Assembly (NCBI GenBank): GCA_023231475.1
Contig: JALJEE010001847.1
Span: forward strand, 1-64,000
Source: Seison nebaliae
Lineage: Eukaryota > Rotifera > Pararotatoria > Seisonacea > Seisonidae
Direction: 5' to 3'
DNA: 64,000 nt
Part shown: one piece after another, positions 1 to 11,589 of the stretch
How the letters are laid out: each line of letters opens with the position of its first letter
Position numbering within the stretch: the stretch's first letter is position 1
Program-made: the position numbers and the translations under genes
The notes under the pieces: model-generated
What the model was told of the DNA's origin: nothing
The model's database searches: none
The model's input: only the letters and a program-made list of their open reading frames with translations

Positions 1-1068
1 ATTCGTTCCGGAATTCACCTAATTTCAGATTTTTTTTAAGATGCATAGTGCTCTAAATATGATCCGTGATTCGAAAAATTCATATTTTATTATTATACTA
101 ACATTATATTATTATTGTAAGAAAATAACAGAATCTCAAAAGCTGAGAAAAAAGTTAATTGACTACATGTAGAAAGACTAATAAAGATAGATAGTCGAAA
201 TACGAAAATCGACAGAGGTTCAACCTCACACTAGGGTAGTATTCCTAAATTGATAACAAACCAAAAAATAAATCAAAATAGTATGAGTAAATAGATTCAA
301 AATATTTTCTTCTGAAATTAGTGGAGTATAATCAATTAAAAATTTTAATGGATCCCTCGAACAAATAATTCTTAATATAAATATATTTGGAAAATCCCGG
401 AATAAGAATTACATCAAAATCACTGACTGAATGTGTGTTTATTGGAAAGAGAACACAATAATTTGAAACCGAACACATGAAATGTCATAACATTATCATT
501 TCTGGAACCCGGATCCAGGGATTGATCAATATGGTACTGATCAAATAGGAATAACAGTGTATGTAGATTCTAAATCGAAATTTCTAATTGAGATCTGAGT
601 AAGATCAATATTGGTGACATTGAATTTAGAATTAAAATATTATTATTATTCATTTATTTAAAATTTCTGCCTGGATAAATGAGAAAAAAGTGAAAAAGAA
701 CTCTGTTATCCTTCGTGTCACGATAGATTGGTACAGAAGATCGTATTATAAAGAAAAATGAGGAGAAAATTTTTAAGATACAAATAAAATTATTGTAACG
801 ATAAAGTGTTGGGAGAAGTAAATTAAAGTGAAATTATTAACAGAATTGGTAATATGAAACGGTAGTAGCTTTTCCTGTAATTAGAGATATAGATAAGGAT
901 GATATTTTAGAATTGACAATTCTACACTCTTAGATGGAGTTTGAGAGAAGATGATTTTTGAAAAGTTCGGCCTAACTGGGAAATTAGCGTGAGTACGTTC
1001 TTGCAAAACCAATTGTCATTGATTTAACACTGCGTATTTGCGTTTCTTTCTAATTATTCATTCATCTT
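1..1068. other. AT-rich 5' flank, no gene seen
   Basis: No coding region is supported here. Positions 6-19 hold an imperfect copy of the GGAATTCACC motif that is arrayed at 49.3-49.9 kb. Positions about 630-720 hold one copy of a dispersed repeat that recurs near 4.08 kb and 42.57 kb. The last part lies directly upstream of PRMT5 and presumably includes its 5' UTR and promoter, but no clear promoter element can be pointed to. Confidence 0.5.
630..720 (+). repeat. Dispersed repeat, copy A
   Basis: An ATT-rich run followed by TTAAAATTTCTG, then CTGGATAAATGAGAAAAAAG, then an A-rich stretch and TGTTATCCT. Copy B at 4078-4165 matches it base for base over most of this order, and a shorter copy C is at 42568-42612. 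All three lie between genes. Probably a relic of an interspersed element; ends not defined. Confidence 0.45.
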
Positions 1069-3734
1069 ATGAATGTGCGTAAGAATTTCCAATTTGGAAT
1101 CTTGCGTGGAGTACACTCTCCCCTCCAACATGAGAGTGTCGATACGGTTATGTTGAACAGTAAAGGAGAAATTGGAGATCAGCCGCCATCATCCACCGAT
1201 CCGTCGGATGGTATTCAAATGGTCATTTCTCCATCGCTCTGTGGCATCGTCCAATTACATACGAATAGTATAAAATTATTATCAGGCAAAGCTTCTGATC
1301 AAGGGTTTCCATTTTCTTCTTTCTTTCTTCGTATCGTGTACTTCATGTAGGAAACATGTTGTTTCTCTTGAATAGATATGAATTCATCATGTGCACTTTC
1401 AATTTTCCCATGGGACATGACGACAATGGTCGCCCAACTTTCTTGGAAGAGGAATCGCTTAATATGAGAATGGAAGAACCTCATAGTCGTTCTGTCATTT
1501 TTAATTCACGTGAGAATATTGAATGGCATTCTGTTTATGGATTAATAAATATTGATTGGCAATCATTAAGTAATGAACGTAAAGCTAATGGTGAGTATGC
1601 GAGAATCAAACAGAATGTCGAATATCTTTGTCATTTGGGATTGGCGGGAGCAGTGTTCGATTTCACCTGCATTTATGAAACACAACAACTTGACATTGTG
1701 ACGAATTTAAGTTGCAAATTGAACGATTTGATCAACGATCAACAATATCTTCAGATTATTATTCTCCTTCCACTTCTTTCCAAAATGACAAGTGTCCGGG
1801 GTGGATTGAAAAGAAATGTTCGTCAATTTTCAATTCAAACTCATCAGGATTATGGAATTCATGAAGATTGGTATGATATCAGCGAATATCAACGTGATGA
1901 CGCATTGAAATTATTGAAGAAATCATGTTTCTCTTTCGAACATCCATCTAATTATCACGAGAATGAATTACCAACGGAGTCGTTCCTTCTTTGGCAACGA
2001 GTCACTTCCGCCACTAATTTTTCGTCACGAATTCAACCCGCTGTTATCTTTCCGGAAGTGGTGCGAGTTGAAGACGAGATATTAGTCCGTCAAGAAATCA
2101 AGAAATGGGAAGGATTCAAACTCGCTTTCATTATTATATCCACTGGTAGTTTTATCGCGAATAAGATGAAGTTTCCAGTTCTCCCGAAAATTCAACAGTT
2201 TCTTATGAAGAAAATTTTACGACTGAATAAATGTAACTTGCCAGTATTCATTCATGGACCGATCGGTCATGAAAAACACAATATGGAACGTGACATTCAA
2301 TTCCGTCTTTATTTCGAATACATTAAACATATGTACAAGAATGCGATGGAAATTGATGAGAAAACATCAAATAATCAAGCAATCTCTACAGCATTGCACG
2401 GGTGTGAGGATGAATTACAATTACCTCTACAACCATTAAAATTTAATTTGACACGATACACTTATGATTTGTTTGAGAGGGATCCCATTAAATATCGACA
2501 ATATGAATTAGTTTCCATTTTCTTCATTCCATAATTTCATCCTTTCCCCAAGGCTATATTCAATGCGATGCTCTTTCTCACTACCAAGAAGGGAAGAGAT
2601 CAACCATTTCTGGTAATAATGTTAGGTGCAGGACGTGGTCCAATCGTCGACAAAATTATCGAAGCAGGAAGAACAGCAAAAATTGCTTCTCTCAAAATTA
2701 TTGCTGTGGAGAAGAATCGATATGCGATTCCTGTGTTAGCGATCAATTTTCTTTCGAATTATCTCATTTCATTTTTTATTTAGTTTAACTCATCAATTAT
2801 ACAAATCATGGAATGTGGAAGAGAATAAAGAATTATATACGAACAAATTTGATTATTTAAAGAAATTAGAGAATATAGTGAAGGTTGATAAGAATCATAA
2901 TGAAAGTGACACGGAGGTGGTCATCGTCGTTAATGAGGATATGAGAACATTCTCCAACAATTTCCATAATCTCACCGTCGTCAACGGTGGAATAAAAGCT
3001 GATTTAGTTGTTTCAGAATTATTGGGATCGTTCGGTGACAACGAATTATCTCCCGAATGTCTCAGTGATAATTTATTGAAGAATCTTCTCCATCACAATG
3101 GATTTTGTATTCCTCAGTCCTATTCGTCTTATATCGCTCCAATTTCTTCGAAATTCATTCGGAATAAATTGAACATGTTAAAACAGAAAGATGTGAACGT
3201 CACCACCAAAAACGGTGTATTCGAGAGGCCATATGTCATCAATTTGAGCAATGCATCAATTCTCACTGAACCAGTCGAATTGTTCACTTTCCAACATTTC
3301 GTCAACAGTTTCCTCTTTATTCATTCTATTATAATCATTTCATCCTTCTAGAAAATAATGAAACGAATTTAGAAGAGAAATACAAACGAATAGATTTCAT
3401 CATTAATTGCAAAATGGGAAATGATCTTGTCGAGACTTCAATCGACGGATTTATCGGTTATTTCGATTGTCGTTTATTCGATCAAATCCGAATAACCATC
3501 CTTCCCAACGAATTGGCCAAAGTCAATAACGGAATGTTTTCTTGGTTTCCTTTATTATTTCCATTGACCACACCAATCACATTTCATTCAATTATGAATG
3601 TTGTTCATCTCTACTTCTGGCGACGAATGAATAAAACACATGTCTGGTATGAATGGACGGCATCAATTGACGATGGACGATCAGTACTGCCGATTCATAA
3701 TGCTACGGGAATTCATTTTTCCATAGAGAAATAA
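1069..3734 (+). CDS. PRMT5: Protein arginine N-methyltransferase 5 (type II PRMT)
   Basis: Symmetrically dimethylates arginines in Sm, histone and other substrates, normally with MEP50. Exons 1069-1304, 1376-2510, 2553-2734, 2784-3307, 3352-3734 join to an open frame of 819 aa (vertebrate PRMT5 is about 637 aa). The N-terminal TIM-barrel half aligns through SDQGYEFIMCTF and QLPLQPLKFN. The sequence YDLFERDPIKY carries the phenylalanine that marks symmetric dimethylation. The SAM-binding motif is LGAGRGP (residues 481-487), the double-E loop SELLGSFGDNE (about 595-605), and the C-terminal barrel holds GMFSWFPLLFP and VWYEW. The four introns are 42-71 bp and start GTTTCC, GTTTCC, GTTAGC and GTTTCC. 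The extra length lies in the N-terminal leader and barrel insertions. The stop codon runs into AATAAA, a likely poly(A) signal. The Met at 1069 is the most upstream in frame, so the start is probable rather than proven. Confidence 0.93.
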
Positions 3735-5984
3735 AATAAAATTTTGAAATGTTTTCATCCTAATTTTTCTTCATGAAATTGTCAGTAAATCATTTCTTCT
3801 CCGTTTAAATATCGTTTTCTGTTAAATAAATTTTTTTTTGTTAATTACATTCCATTAATTATTTCGATATTTATTTCATTCCATTCATCATCAATTCTAT
3901 AAATGATTGAAAGAGTGGTATACTATTATAGATAAAATATAAATATCAAAATAATTTAACAGTTCCTCTTTGATGAAAACACAATACCATTATAATAGTT
4001 TTCTCAATTATCTCATTAGATTGTGAGAATCGATAACGAGATAAAAGTGTAACAATAAGAAATGATATGAGTCTTAAAAATATTAATTATTATTTATTAG
4101 TTAAAATTCCTGTCGGGATAAACGTGAAAAAAAGAGAAAAAAAATTTTGTCATCCTCCTTCTCAATATAAAGCCGCAATTGATCCAGGGAACAGCGTTCG
4201 ATTGGTAAAGAGGAGGTGGAAATATAGTTTCTAAAATCTGTTAGAGAAATGTTTCGTAATAACCCAAAGTCAATCTGACGATGTATGAGAAGACTGAATG
4301 GGTGTGAAAAGGATAGATAACGGGAGGAAGACTGAAGATTGTGTCGGAATTGTTAAATTTATCATGAAAAGAAAAAATACGACGACACAAGAGAATAGGA
4401 AGAGGTAAGAAATTCATTGTGGCGAAAAGAAGTGGACGGTTACATCTATGAAAGCAGCAGATCATTCTTCTGATGAGCCGATTATAGGCCCAATCCATGG
4501 ACAGAAACGAGCGGTGGGAGCATAGAAAAATGGTCTCTAGGGAGTATAAAGGTAGCACAAGGCTCCTGAAAAGGGACAGACGGATCTTTATCGGGACAAA
4601 TTTGGATTTGGGTGAGAAAGAAAAAAAGCCCTACAAAACTTGTTACGTATACGATCGAGAGAGGATGACGAAAAAGAATGCAAATCGATTAGCTTGAATT
4701 GAATGATTTCTTCAACAAATTTACTTCTGTTGATCCAATAAATCTACTACATGCATTCAATAATTATACGTATCTGTTAGTAATTTGCGCTTGAATTTCC
4801 CAACAAAATGATAAAATTCTAATTCTATAATTTAAATATCCCATATACTAATTGACGGAAATCATTTGGAAGTTTTAATTTATAATTAATTAAATGAAGA
4901 AAAATTACTTAACTTAGAAAAAGGTTTTTTTTAGAGGTAATGAACAATTAATTTGAAATTAACAGGAAGTAAATTAACAGAAAAATTAGTAATATTTCAT
5001 GAAGCAAATAGAGTTTAACGAATATCTGACAACCGAAATTGATTTATATTGAGACTATAATAATTAAAACGCTTCCATCACTTGATCCGTATTCAATAAG
5101 TATTATGATAATATTGTTTCATCGGTTTCTTACATTCCGAATAAAAGTAAGGCTAAGATATTTTGATATATCCGAACCATAAAATTACCAGGGAAATTAT
5201 TCGGCTTCCATTCGACTCACAATTCAAATGAGATTCCAATATCGATGATTGGGCGAAGGCAAGAATGGACAACCAGACTCCCAAAGAGGGATATTCTGAT
5301 TGTCCACTTTGCACTTCACTAATGTTTCTGAATGAATTCAGGAACACCTTCTAATTGATTGGCACAACTAAACGATCAAAACGACTAATAAGTAATTCTT
5401 TCTGTTTCAGAGTAGATTACTTGAATTGTCGCTGATTGATTTTAAGTAATCTCGTTCTTCTTTATTAGAAAGAAGAACAATCTCTGAATTAAAAAGAGCA
5501 TCTTTATAATTCGAGATATTGCATTCTTCCGATTTTCTCCGATAAGCTTCGTCATCAATAAAGCAGTACACGAACCACCATATACGAGACAATGTTCGAT
5601 TGAAAGATAATACATAGTTCTTTGCTATCTTCAGTATCATCTGTGATCCCGATTTTTGAATAATTCCTTCATGTCTAAGGTGGAAACTAATTTTCTCAAC
5701 GTTCATTCTGTTTCCATAAGGTTTTCTTCTTGTATGCGATACGTTTCTTTCCACTTATAGAACATACAACCAGAACCAATTGCCTTCCCATTGGATACAA
5801 GGCACATACTTTTAACCTATTGAAGCGTTCCAAGTTTGTAATGCAGAGATTGTAAGATAGGCCAGATAGAAAACTCTCACGATGGTCATGGAAGAATTTT
5901 GAAATTATTAACTTCAAAATGAATTACTAATAATAATATGATTGAAGTTATGAAAAATATCGTATCCTTTTATAGTCGAAGACG
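3735..5984. other. Intergenic, degenerate repeats, no supported gene
   Basis: AT-rich sequence downstream of PRMT5. It contains dispersed-repeat copy B (4078-4165). Several short minus-strand frames lie between 4.2 and 5.9 kb (for example 5407-5754 and 5696-5917), but they overlap each other in different frames, show no recognisable domain, and cannot be joined by sensible introns. They may be eroded transposon or pseudogene material. Confidence 0.4.
4078..4165 (+). repeat. Dispersed repeat, copy B
   Basis: Same order of blocks as copy A: an ATT-rich run, TTAAAATTCCTG, TCGGGATAAACGTGAAAAAA, an A-rich stretch and TGTCATCCT. Weaker similarity continues downstream (CGATTGGTAAAGAGG compared with AGATTGGTACAGAAG after copy A). 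Confidence 0.45.
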
Positions 5985-6007
5985 ACTATATGTAGATTTC
6001 GTATTAT

Positions 6008-6140
6008 ATGACACGTAACTCTCTTATTACGCGGCACGTACCGTCCATAAGAAGTGCCACGTAGTTCTCTTAGTTTGCGGTACGTACCGCCAATAGGAAG
6101 CGCCACGTAGTTTTAGGATTATGCGACACGTCAGTTTAAG
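6008..6140. repeat. 46-bp tandem repeat with CACGTA and a 14-bp palindrome
   Basis: Units begin at 6031, 6077 and 6123, an exact 46-bp period, and a partial unit precedes them from about 6008. Each unit holds GCGRYACGT near its start and GYCACGTAG about 25 bp later. The second unit contains the perfect palindrome GCGGTACGTACCGC (6077-6090). The stretch is markedly GC-richer than its surroundings. It lies 0.3 kb from tRNA-Glu. Function unknown. Confidence 0.8.
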
Positions 6141-6426
6141 ATTATTGCAATTGTAGCTCATATGTAGCTCAATATATTTTCGTTAGATCGCTAGAATTGT
6201 AGATTAGATATTATCTTTGTTTTTAATTGAAAATGAAGCTTAATTAATTTTTCTTCAATAATCAAATTATCCTCTCTGGCGGTAACACCATCGTCAATTT
6301 TCAATGTGAAATATTGTTAATTTACTTCAAATTTTACAATAATTGTCAACGAAAAGAATCTCCCTTGAAATTTTGAGTTACATAGTTTGAGCTTGTAAAT
6401 ATAAAAATAATTTGCAAAAAATTTTT

Positions 6427-6498
6427 CTCCCACGCCGGGAATCGAACCCGGGCCGTCGCCGTGAAAGGGCGAAATCCTAACCCCTAGACCACATGGGA
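6427..6498 (-). tRNA. tRNA-Glu(TTC): tRNA-Glu (TTC anticodon)
   Basis: On the minus strand the gene begins TCCCATGTGGTCTAGGGGTT and ends GGTTCGATTCCCGGCGTGGGA plus a discriminator base. Acceptor, D, anticodon and T arms all pair. The anticodon loop is CTTTCAC, giving TTC. A-box (TGGTCTAGGGG) and B-box (GGTTCGATTCC) are intact. A T-run follows (positions 6421-6415 on the minus strand), a typical Pol III terminator. No intron. Confidence 0.95.
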
Positions 6499-7339
6499 CA
6501 TGATAGTAAATCATTCTTTCATATATTAAGTAATAGATATAATATAAATTTAGTTCTAACATGTCTTGTAAGGAAGAAATAAAAATAATTTTAAAATAAC
6601 TAAAAAAGAAAAAATATATGGTAAGTTAAACTTCATGCTAATAATTTACTAACTGGAAAGTTATATTCAAAAAGAAAGATAAATTCACGAGAAAATATTT
6701 TAAAGAACGGTCAGAAGATCTCCTTTAAAGTAATTCATAATTATATTCTATAAAGTTACCTTTTCTATTCGAAAGGTTTCCGCCGAACTCGACAATTTAG
6801 ATTCACTATATCTAGTAAATTGGAATTCACTTACTCTGTTCTAACCATTTGAACTTCCCTCTCGAAAAAAAAAAGACTTATGATGTTTCATCAAATCATT
6901 TTAAAATAACTATAAACGTTACTAATATGTTTTCGTTTTTAGTTTATGTAATTCGCTTAACAAGAAACAAACTAATGAATTGGAATTGAAGAGTAACATC
7001 ATGACGATAATTAGTGTCGAAAAGATAATTTTACTCACAAGTAACTTACTCTCATTGTCAGCTATGTAAATTATATATTATTCACTACTGAGCAAACAGT
7101 GCACCAATGTCGGGGAATAATTTTCAATTTTAAATCATCGACTAAATAGTAAATAAACAGAAACTTCTGAAGATTTTTTCCGAAGTTTAATCGTTCAATT
7201 TTTTCCCAATCTGAATCAATTTATTCATATCAAATAAAAGAACACTCATAAACATCAAATTATAGGCAATCAATATCAAATATTATCATATGGTTTTCAA
7301 TTTTATTATATTTTAATGTATTCGACTTTACATTTCAAT
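6499..7339. other. Intergenic, nothing recognised
   Basis: AT-rich spacer between tRNA-Glu and the first tRNA-Ser. The last 45 bp before the tRNA resemble the 45 bp upstream of the second tRNA-Ser copy, probably shared upstream sequence from a duplication. Confidence 0.4.
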
Positions 7340-7421
7340 GCTGCGATGGCCGAGTGGTTAAGGCGTTGGACTCGAAATCCAATGGGGTCTCCCCGCGCAG
7401 GTTCAAATCCTGCTCGCAGCG
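7340..7421 (+). tRNA. tRNA-Ser(CGA): tRNA-Ser (CGA anticodon), copy 1
   Basis: 82 nt, beginning GCTGCGATGGCCGAGTGGTT and ending TGCTCGCAGCG. The anticodon stem TTGGA/TCCAA encloses CTCGAAA, anticodon CGA. A long variable arm (GGGGTCTCCCC) marks it as tRNA-Ser. Pol III A- and B-boxes are intact and a T-run begins four bases downstream. Identical to copies at 9864 and 11590. Confidence 0.96.
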
Positions 7422-7655
7422 AGAGTTTTTTTTTCTGAAGATAATTTTGAAAAATGGAGCACTCTTCTGGTTTCGCAGTGTATTTGAATTTTCTCCCTTG
7501 TGAGTCCTTTACAATATATATTGTGAGTCAAATGATGAAGTTTCAAATTTGAATTCTATGATAATTAAAAGATGCTTTTTTAAACTTTATTCAATTTAAT
7601 AAAAAATGAATAGTGTAATGATAATGAGAAAAATGTGATAAAGCTAGATGAGTTT

Positions 7656-9041
7656 TTATGTATCATCTAAATAATCTTCGTCGATTGGTTCGTGTACATC
7701 ATAATCATAATATAAAAGATAATGGCTAATAAAAGGAAATAAACAGTTGGACTTCTTTCCAATTACATTTGATGATGTTATTGTGGTGGTGGTGGTTGAT
7801 GTAGTTGATGCTGAGGATGACGGGAAATATTGTTTACAGGAATTGATAATTTGAATAGAAGAAACTCCATTTATTAATTCCATTAAGAACTTTGTTGCTT
7901 TCAATCTCTCATAATTCTTTTTGATATGCTGAGAATTTTCTGAGAAACCGCTATGGATCGATACTGATCGTTGATCGAGTGATGATTGTAAAGACGATAA
8001 CATATCATAATCAGCGAAGGTAACAGACGGATCGAATGTACTTCGATCAATATTGGTCTTATCGGCAAAGATGTAAATGTTTGTCGTTGCTAATTGGAGA
8101 TGAGTGACTAGAAAATGAAGTAGCGAACCAACCGTCACATGACGGTTAATGAGTAAATTATAGTGTAAAGGAGAATTGACATTAAACTCGAAATGGATAT
8201 GTCTTAATTCAATATAAATAATATCGGAAGATTTGATTTTCATTCCAACTAATCTCGGGAGACTAATCATTCTTTTCCCACTAACTAAACTCACTTTATT
8301 ATTCTCATAAATTTGTAGTGCTGATGGTGTTTTCATTCCACACTTCTTACATTGTTCCTCTGATTTCTTTTCTTTCTTTCCTTTCTTCTTTGTCGCAACA
8401 GATGGTAGAGAGTTAGAAGTGATCACCTCAATATACCTCGCCAAATGATATTCGAAACCTTGTTCCAATTTAGCATAAAAACATCGTTCCATCGATTTCG
8501 CGCTATTGTCGAGACAAGTACAAATGAAATAAATATCCATTTTCGACAATTGTTCTTTCTGATCGATATCAATGAATTTCATGTCAGAACTTAATTGATT
8601 CGATTTAATTGGATTGTTAAAGAGAAGAGTTTTCGATAACATTGTCGTTTTAAGAATCGAAGAAAACTCATCATATGATACCGATTGTCTCACATCCAAA
8701 TCGATAGTATCTGCGACAAAAATTTGAGATTCTTCTTCTTCCACTTTCTTTCCCGTTTCACTTTTTTTATTTTCATCGATATTTAATAAAACTTCTTCAT
8801 CTTCCGTTAAAAAGGATTGCATGTCCCGTTTCAATTTAATGAGGGAACTCATCTCCGCCAGCAGATCTTGCTCTAATAAATTAATTTGAAATTGATCCAT
8901 CAATCTGTCATACATCCTTCGCATTTCGGTGGGATTTGATCGAATATCTTTCACTTTCTTCTTTGCATCCTTCCACTTATCTTTTTGTTTCTTTCCCTTC
9001 TTCTTTTTACCTTTCATTCTCTTCTTCAACTTATTCCACAA
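7656..9041 (-). CDS. Unrecognised Lys-rich protein, 461 aa
   Basis: A single open exon with its ATG at 9041. I do not recognise the family. Residues 1-35 are extremely lysine-rich. Residues 38-75 look helical (EMRRMYDRLMDQFQ, then LLEQDLLAEM). A second Lys/Glu-rich run with two cysteines (KKCGM) is near residue 235. The following stretch has an alternating hydrophobic pattern (SGKRMISLPRLVGMK, SSDIIYIELRHIHFEFN) that suggests a folded beta-rich domain at about 250-340. A Ser/Thr run (about 408-424) precedes an acidic C-terminus. There is no signal peptide or membrane segment. The length of the frame and its ordered composition support a real gene. It lies between two tRNA-Ser genes. Confidence 0.7.
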   Translation of the reverse strand: MWNKLKKRMKGKKKKGKKQKDKWKDAKKKVKDIRSNPTEMRRMYDRLMDQFQINLLEQDLLAEMSSLIKLKRDMQSFLTEDEEVLLNIDENKKSETGKKVEEEESQIFVADTIDLDVRQSVSYDEFSSILKTTMLSKTLLFNNPIKSNQLSSDMKFIDIDQKEQLSKMDIYFICTCLDNSAKSMERCFYAKLEQGFEYHLARYIEVITSNSLPSVATKKKGKKEKKSEEQCKKCGMKTPSALQIYENNKVSLVSGKRMISLPRLVGMKIKSSDIIYIELRHIHFEFNVNSPLHYNLLINRHVTVGSLLHFLVTHLQLATTNIYIFADKTNIDRSTFDPSVTFADYDMLSSLQSSLDQRSVSIHSGFSENSQHIKKNYERLKATKFLMELINGVSSIQIINSCKQYFPSSSASTTSTTTTTITSSNVIGKKSNCLFPFISHYLLYYDYDVHEPIDEDYLDDT

Positions 9042-9863
9042 ATGTTCATTCGAATGACGATCAAACTTTTACTAAATAGTTAAATTATTAGTTAAAGTGA
9101 CCTTCTCATCTCCATGACAACAAACATTTTGTTTTACTCTCTTCATAAATTCCTTCCAAACTCTCTATGGTAATCTCTCCCAAATATTCAACTAATTATA
9201 AAATGCTTTTCTGACTTCTTCCTTTCTACTCCATCTGACATTTATTTTTATTTATTACCATGGTGAAATTAAAAAGAAAAGATGGAAAAAACTTCCATTA
9301 TCAATTTCACATTTCAGAACAAAACTAAATGAAAATGCCTTATTAAGAATTTTGTTGCATTTTATGTGAATTGCCAGTTGGTTATGAATCCAATCGATTT
9401 TTTTCAACTTTTTTTAAAACTTCTTTTTTTTGAAAGAATTATTTAAGATATGATGTTCAGTTTAAGATATTTAGAAAGGGCTTGAAATGCTCTACAAGAT
9501 CGTACTTTATAAATTACATTCATTTCAGAAATTTATTTAAAACTTTGCACTTTTGTTCCTCAACAAATTAAAAAAAATAAACTTTTGGAAAAATCTTTAA
9601 CTAATTACATGGTCCTTATATTTGTTCAATTCACCTATAATAATTTTGTTGATAAACAATGAACATTAGAAATATCATATTATATGTCATAATATTGGCC
9701 ATATGACGATCGTGGTGGAAACGTTATATTCTCTTAATTCTTGATTCATAATTTTTATTATCATTGCTATTATTTATTTGAAATAATTCTCAAATTGGAG
9801 AAAATTAAAATTCATATCTAATAACCTTCTTATATTTTATAGTATCCAATTTTACATATCAAT
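9042..9863. other. Intergenic, nothing recognised
   Basis: AT-rich spacer upstream of the minus-strand Lys-rich gene and before the second tRNA-Ser. It presumably includes the promoter of that gene, but no element stands out. Confidence 0.4.
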
Positions 9864-9945
9864 GCTGCGATGGCCGAGTGGTTAAGGCGTTGGACTCGAA
9901 ATCCAATGGGGTCTCCCCGCGCAGGTTCAAATCCTGCTCGCAGCG
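9864..9945 (+). tRNA. tRNA-Ser(CGA): tRNA-Ser (CGA anticodon), copy 2
   Basis: Identical over all 82 nt to the copy at 7340. Upstream sequence is similar to that of copy 1 (TTATATTTTA, then TTTACAT and TCAAT just before the gene). Followed by a T-run. Same strand as the other two copies. Confidence 0.96.
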
Positions 9946-10776
9946 AAAATTTTTCTTCTAAATATGACTTTTCAAAATTGACGACAGTTCACTTTTCGAA
10001 GTGCGGTTATTCGAGATGAGATTCTAACGTGAGAGAATATGACACAACTTCTTTCTTTTTTTAATTTTATTCAATTTGATTAATTTTTTTTTATTAAGGC
10101 TGAATCCCAGTTTGGGCAATTTTGAATGAATTAAAATAAAGAAAAGGAATTAAGATTTGAGATAATATGACGGCCCCGAGAGATGTATGGGGAAAGAATA
10201 TCGGGAACACAGTTATCGATTGAAAAATTAGATATAGTGATATAGTAAAATAGAGTTCAGCATCTTCCACTGTGTTGGGAAGTGGAATCTCGTAATAGTG
10301 ACAGAAAAAGTAGACAGGATTAGTAAATAGCTCACACTGTTCATAAGTCGGATATCGGAAGTCAGATAATTTTATGTTTTAGATGAGAGCAATAAATCTT
10401 TTGCCTAACAAAAGAGGAAGCCCGGTAATCGAGAACATAAAGGCACGAAAACGATAAAAAATGGGAGATAACAGTCTAATAAGTTTCTTATAAAGCGATT
10501 ATAAGCACGATCTAATGCTAGTATAGATTTTAATGAAAATGATACTAAACATTGTAATCCATCCAAATCGCAACAAAAAATTTTGAATAATTGAATTTTC
10601 TTCCAAAGAGGAAAATATTTGCAACGATGATGAAATAAGTGAAAGGATCTAATGAACTTATTTCGAATTTGATCAACGAAAGAAGAACTTTTCTTTCTGT
10701 TGTTGAAAGAACAGCCAAGGAATATGGTACAGTCGCATTAGTAATCGATAAAGTTGTTGTATTTTTCTGTGAGAGG

Positions 10777-11330
10777 TCAATTTGTCAGAATTTTGGATTT
10801 GGAGTCATTACAGGAAATACCACATTTTGAGAGTTCAGTCTTGATCGACTCAACTATCGCATTCAAATTCTTTAGATTATTACTAATAGCGATCATGTCA
10901 TCAGCATATGCATAAACTGCTGGATACGACTAATGTTTTATAGAGAGGAAGACAGAGAATTGACTGCATGGATCACCCTATCAATGACCTTACCGAAGAT
11001 CCACGGCGATAGAATAGATCCTTGACGCACACCCTTGTTCATTGGAAACTTCTCTCCTATCTGATTTTTCCATTTGATAACGTCAGAAGAATTCATTGAT
11101 ATATTACTAATGAAGTCGGTACAGATTGTGTCCATACCACAATTATTCAAAATAGTGACGCCAATTTCAACATCCACTGAATCAAACGCCATTGACGCAT
11201 CGATAAGACACACGATAAATTTAGCATTCAACGAACGACAACACGGGATTAACATTCGAAGATGTAATATTAATGGAAGCGTTCCTTTGCTTTTCTACTA
11301 TAAGCGAATTGTAGGGAGCAATATGTAATT
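10777..11330 (-). pseudogene. Broken non-LTR retrotransposon reverse transcriptase
   Basis: Two minus-strand frames together resemble the core of a LINE reverse transcriptase. The frame at 11255-10938 has CLIDASMAFDSVD (the FD motif of the palm) and NKGVRQGSILSPWIFG (the GVRQG..LSP motif). The second piece, 10920-10777, has AVYAYADDMIAI, the YADD catalytic motif, and lies in a different frame after a stop codon. The element is therefore frameshifted and truncated at both ends. The Asp of YADD is kept but the unit cannot be active as it stands. It lies between tRNA-Ser copies 2 and 3. Confidence 0.8.
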
Positions 11331-11531
11331 GTAATAATTAATACTATTAATAAAAATGTAGTTATTTTACGAGGAAACGATGATGAGAATATTGAAGTGG
11401 ATGAGAAATGTTGAACGGATTGTTTATGAACGTTTTAAAATGACGATATTCATCATATGACAATCAGCTGTAAAACGTTCTATTCTCATGATACTTCATT
11501 TCTTTTAAATGTTTTCTACTCATATTATAAG

Positions 11532-11565
<34 letters not shown>

Positions 11566-11570
11566 GATAA
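11532..11570. repeat. (TA)n microsatellite
   Basis: A run of alternating TA just upstream of tRNA-Ser copy 3. This copy lacks the upstream sequence shared by copies 1 and 2. Confidence 0.85.
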
Positions 11571-11589
11571 TATATAATAATGTACTAAT

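Noticed and set aside
4241-4697. Overlapping frames on both strands that look vaguely like a LINE 3' part
   Set aside because: No reverse transcriptase or nuclease motif could be identified, so not annotated as an element.
5407-5917. Minus-strand frames of 115 and 73 aa overlapping at 5696-5754
   Set aside because: Different frames, no domain, no plausible intron to join them; could be degraded mobile-element sequence but not supportable as a gene.
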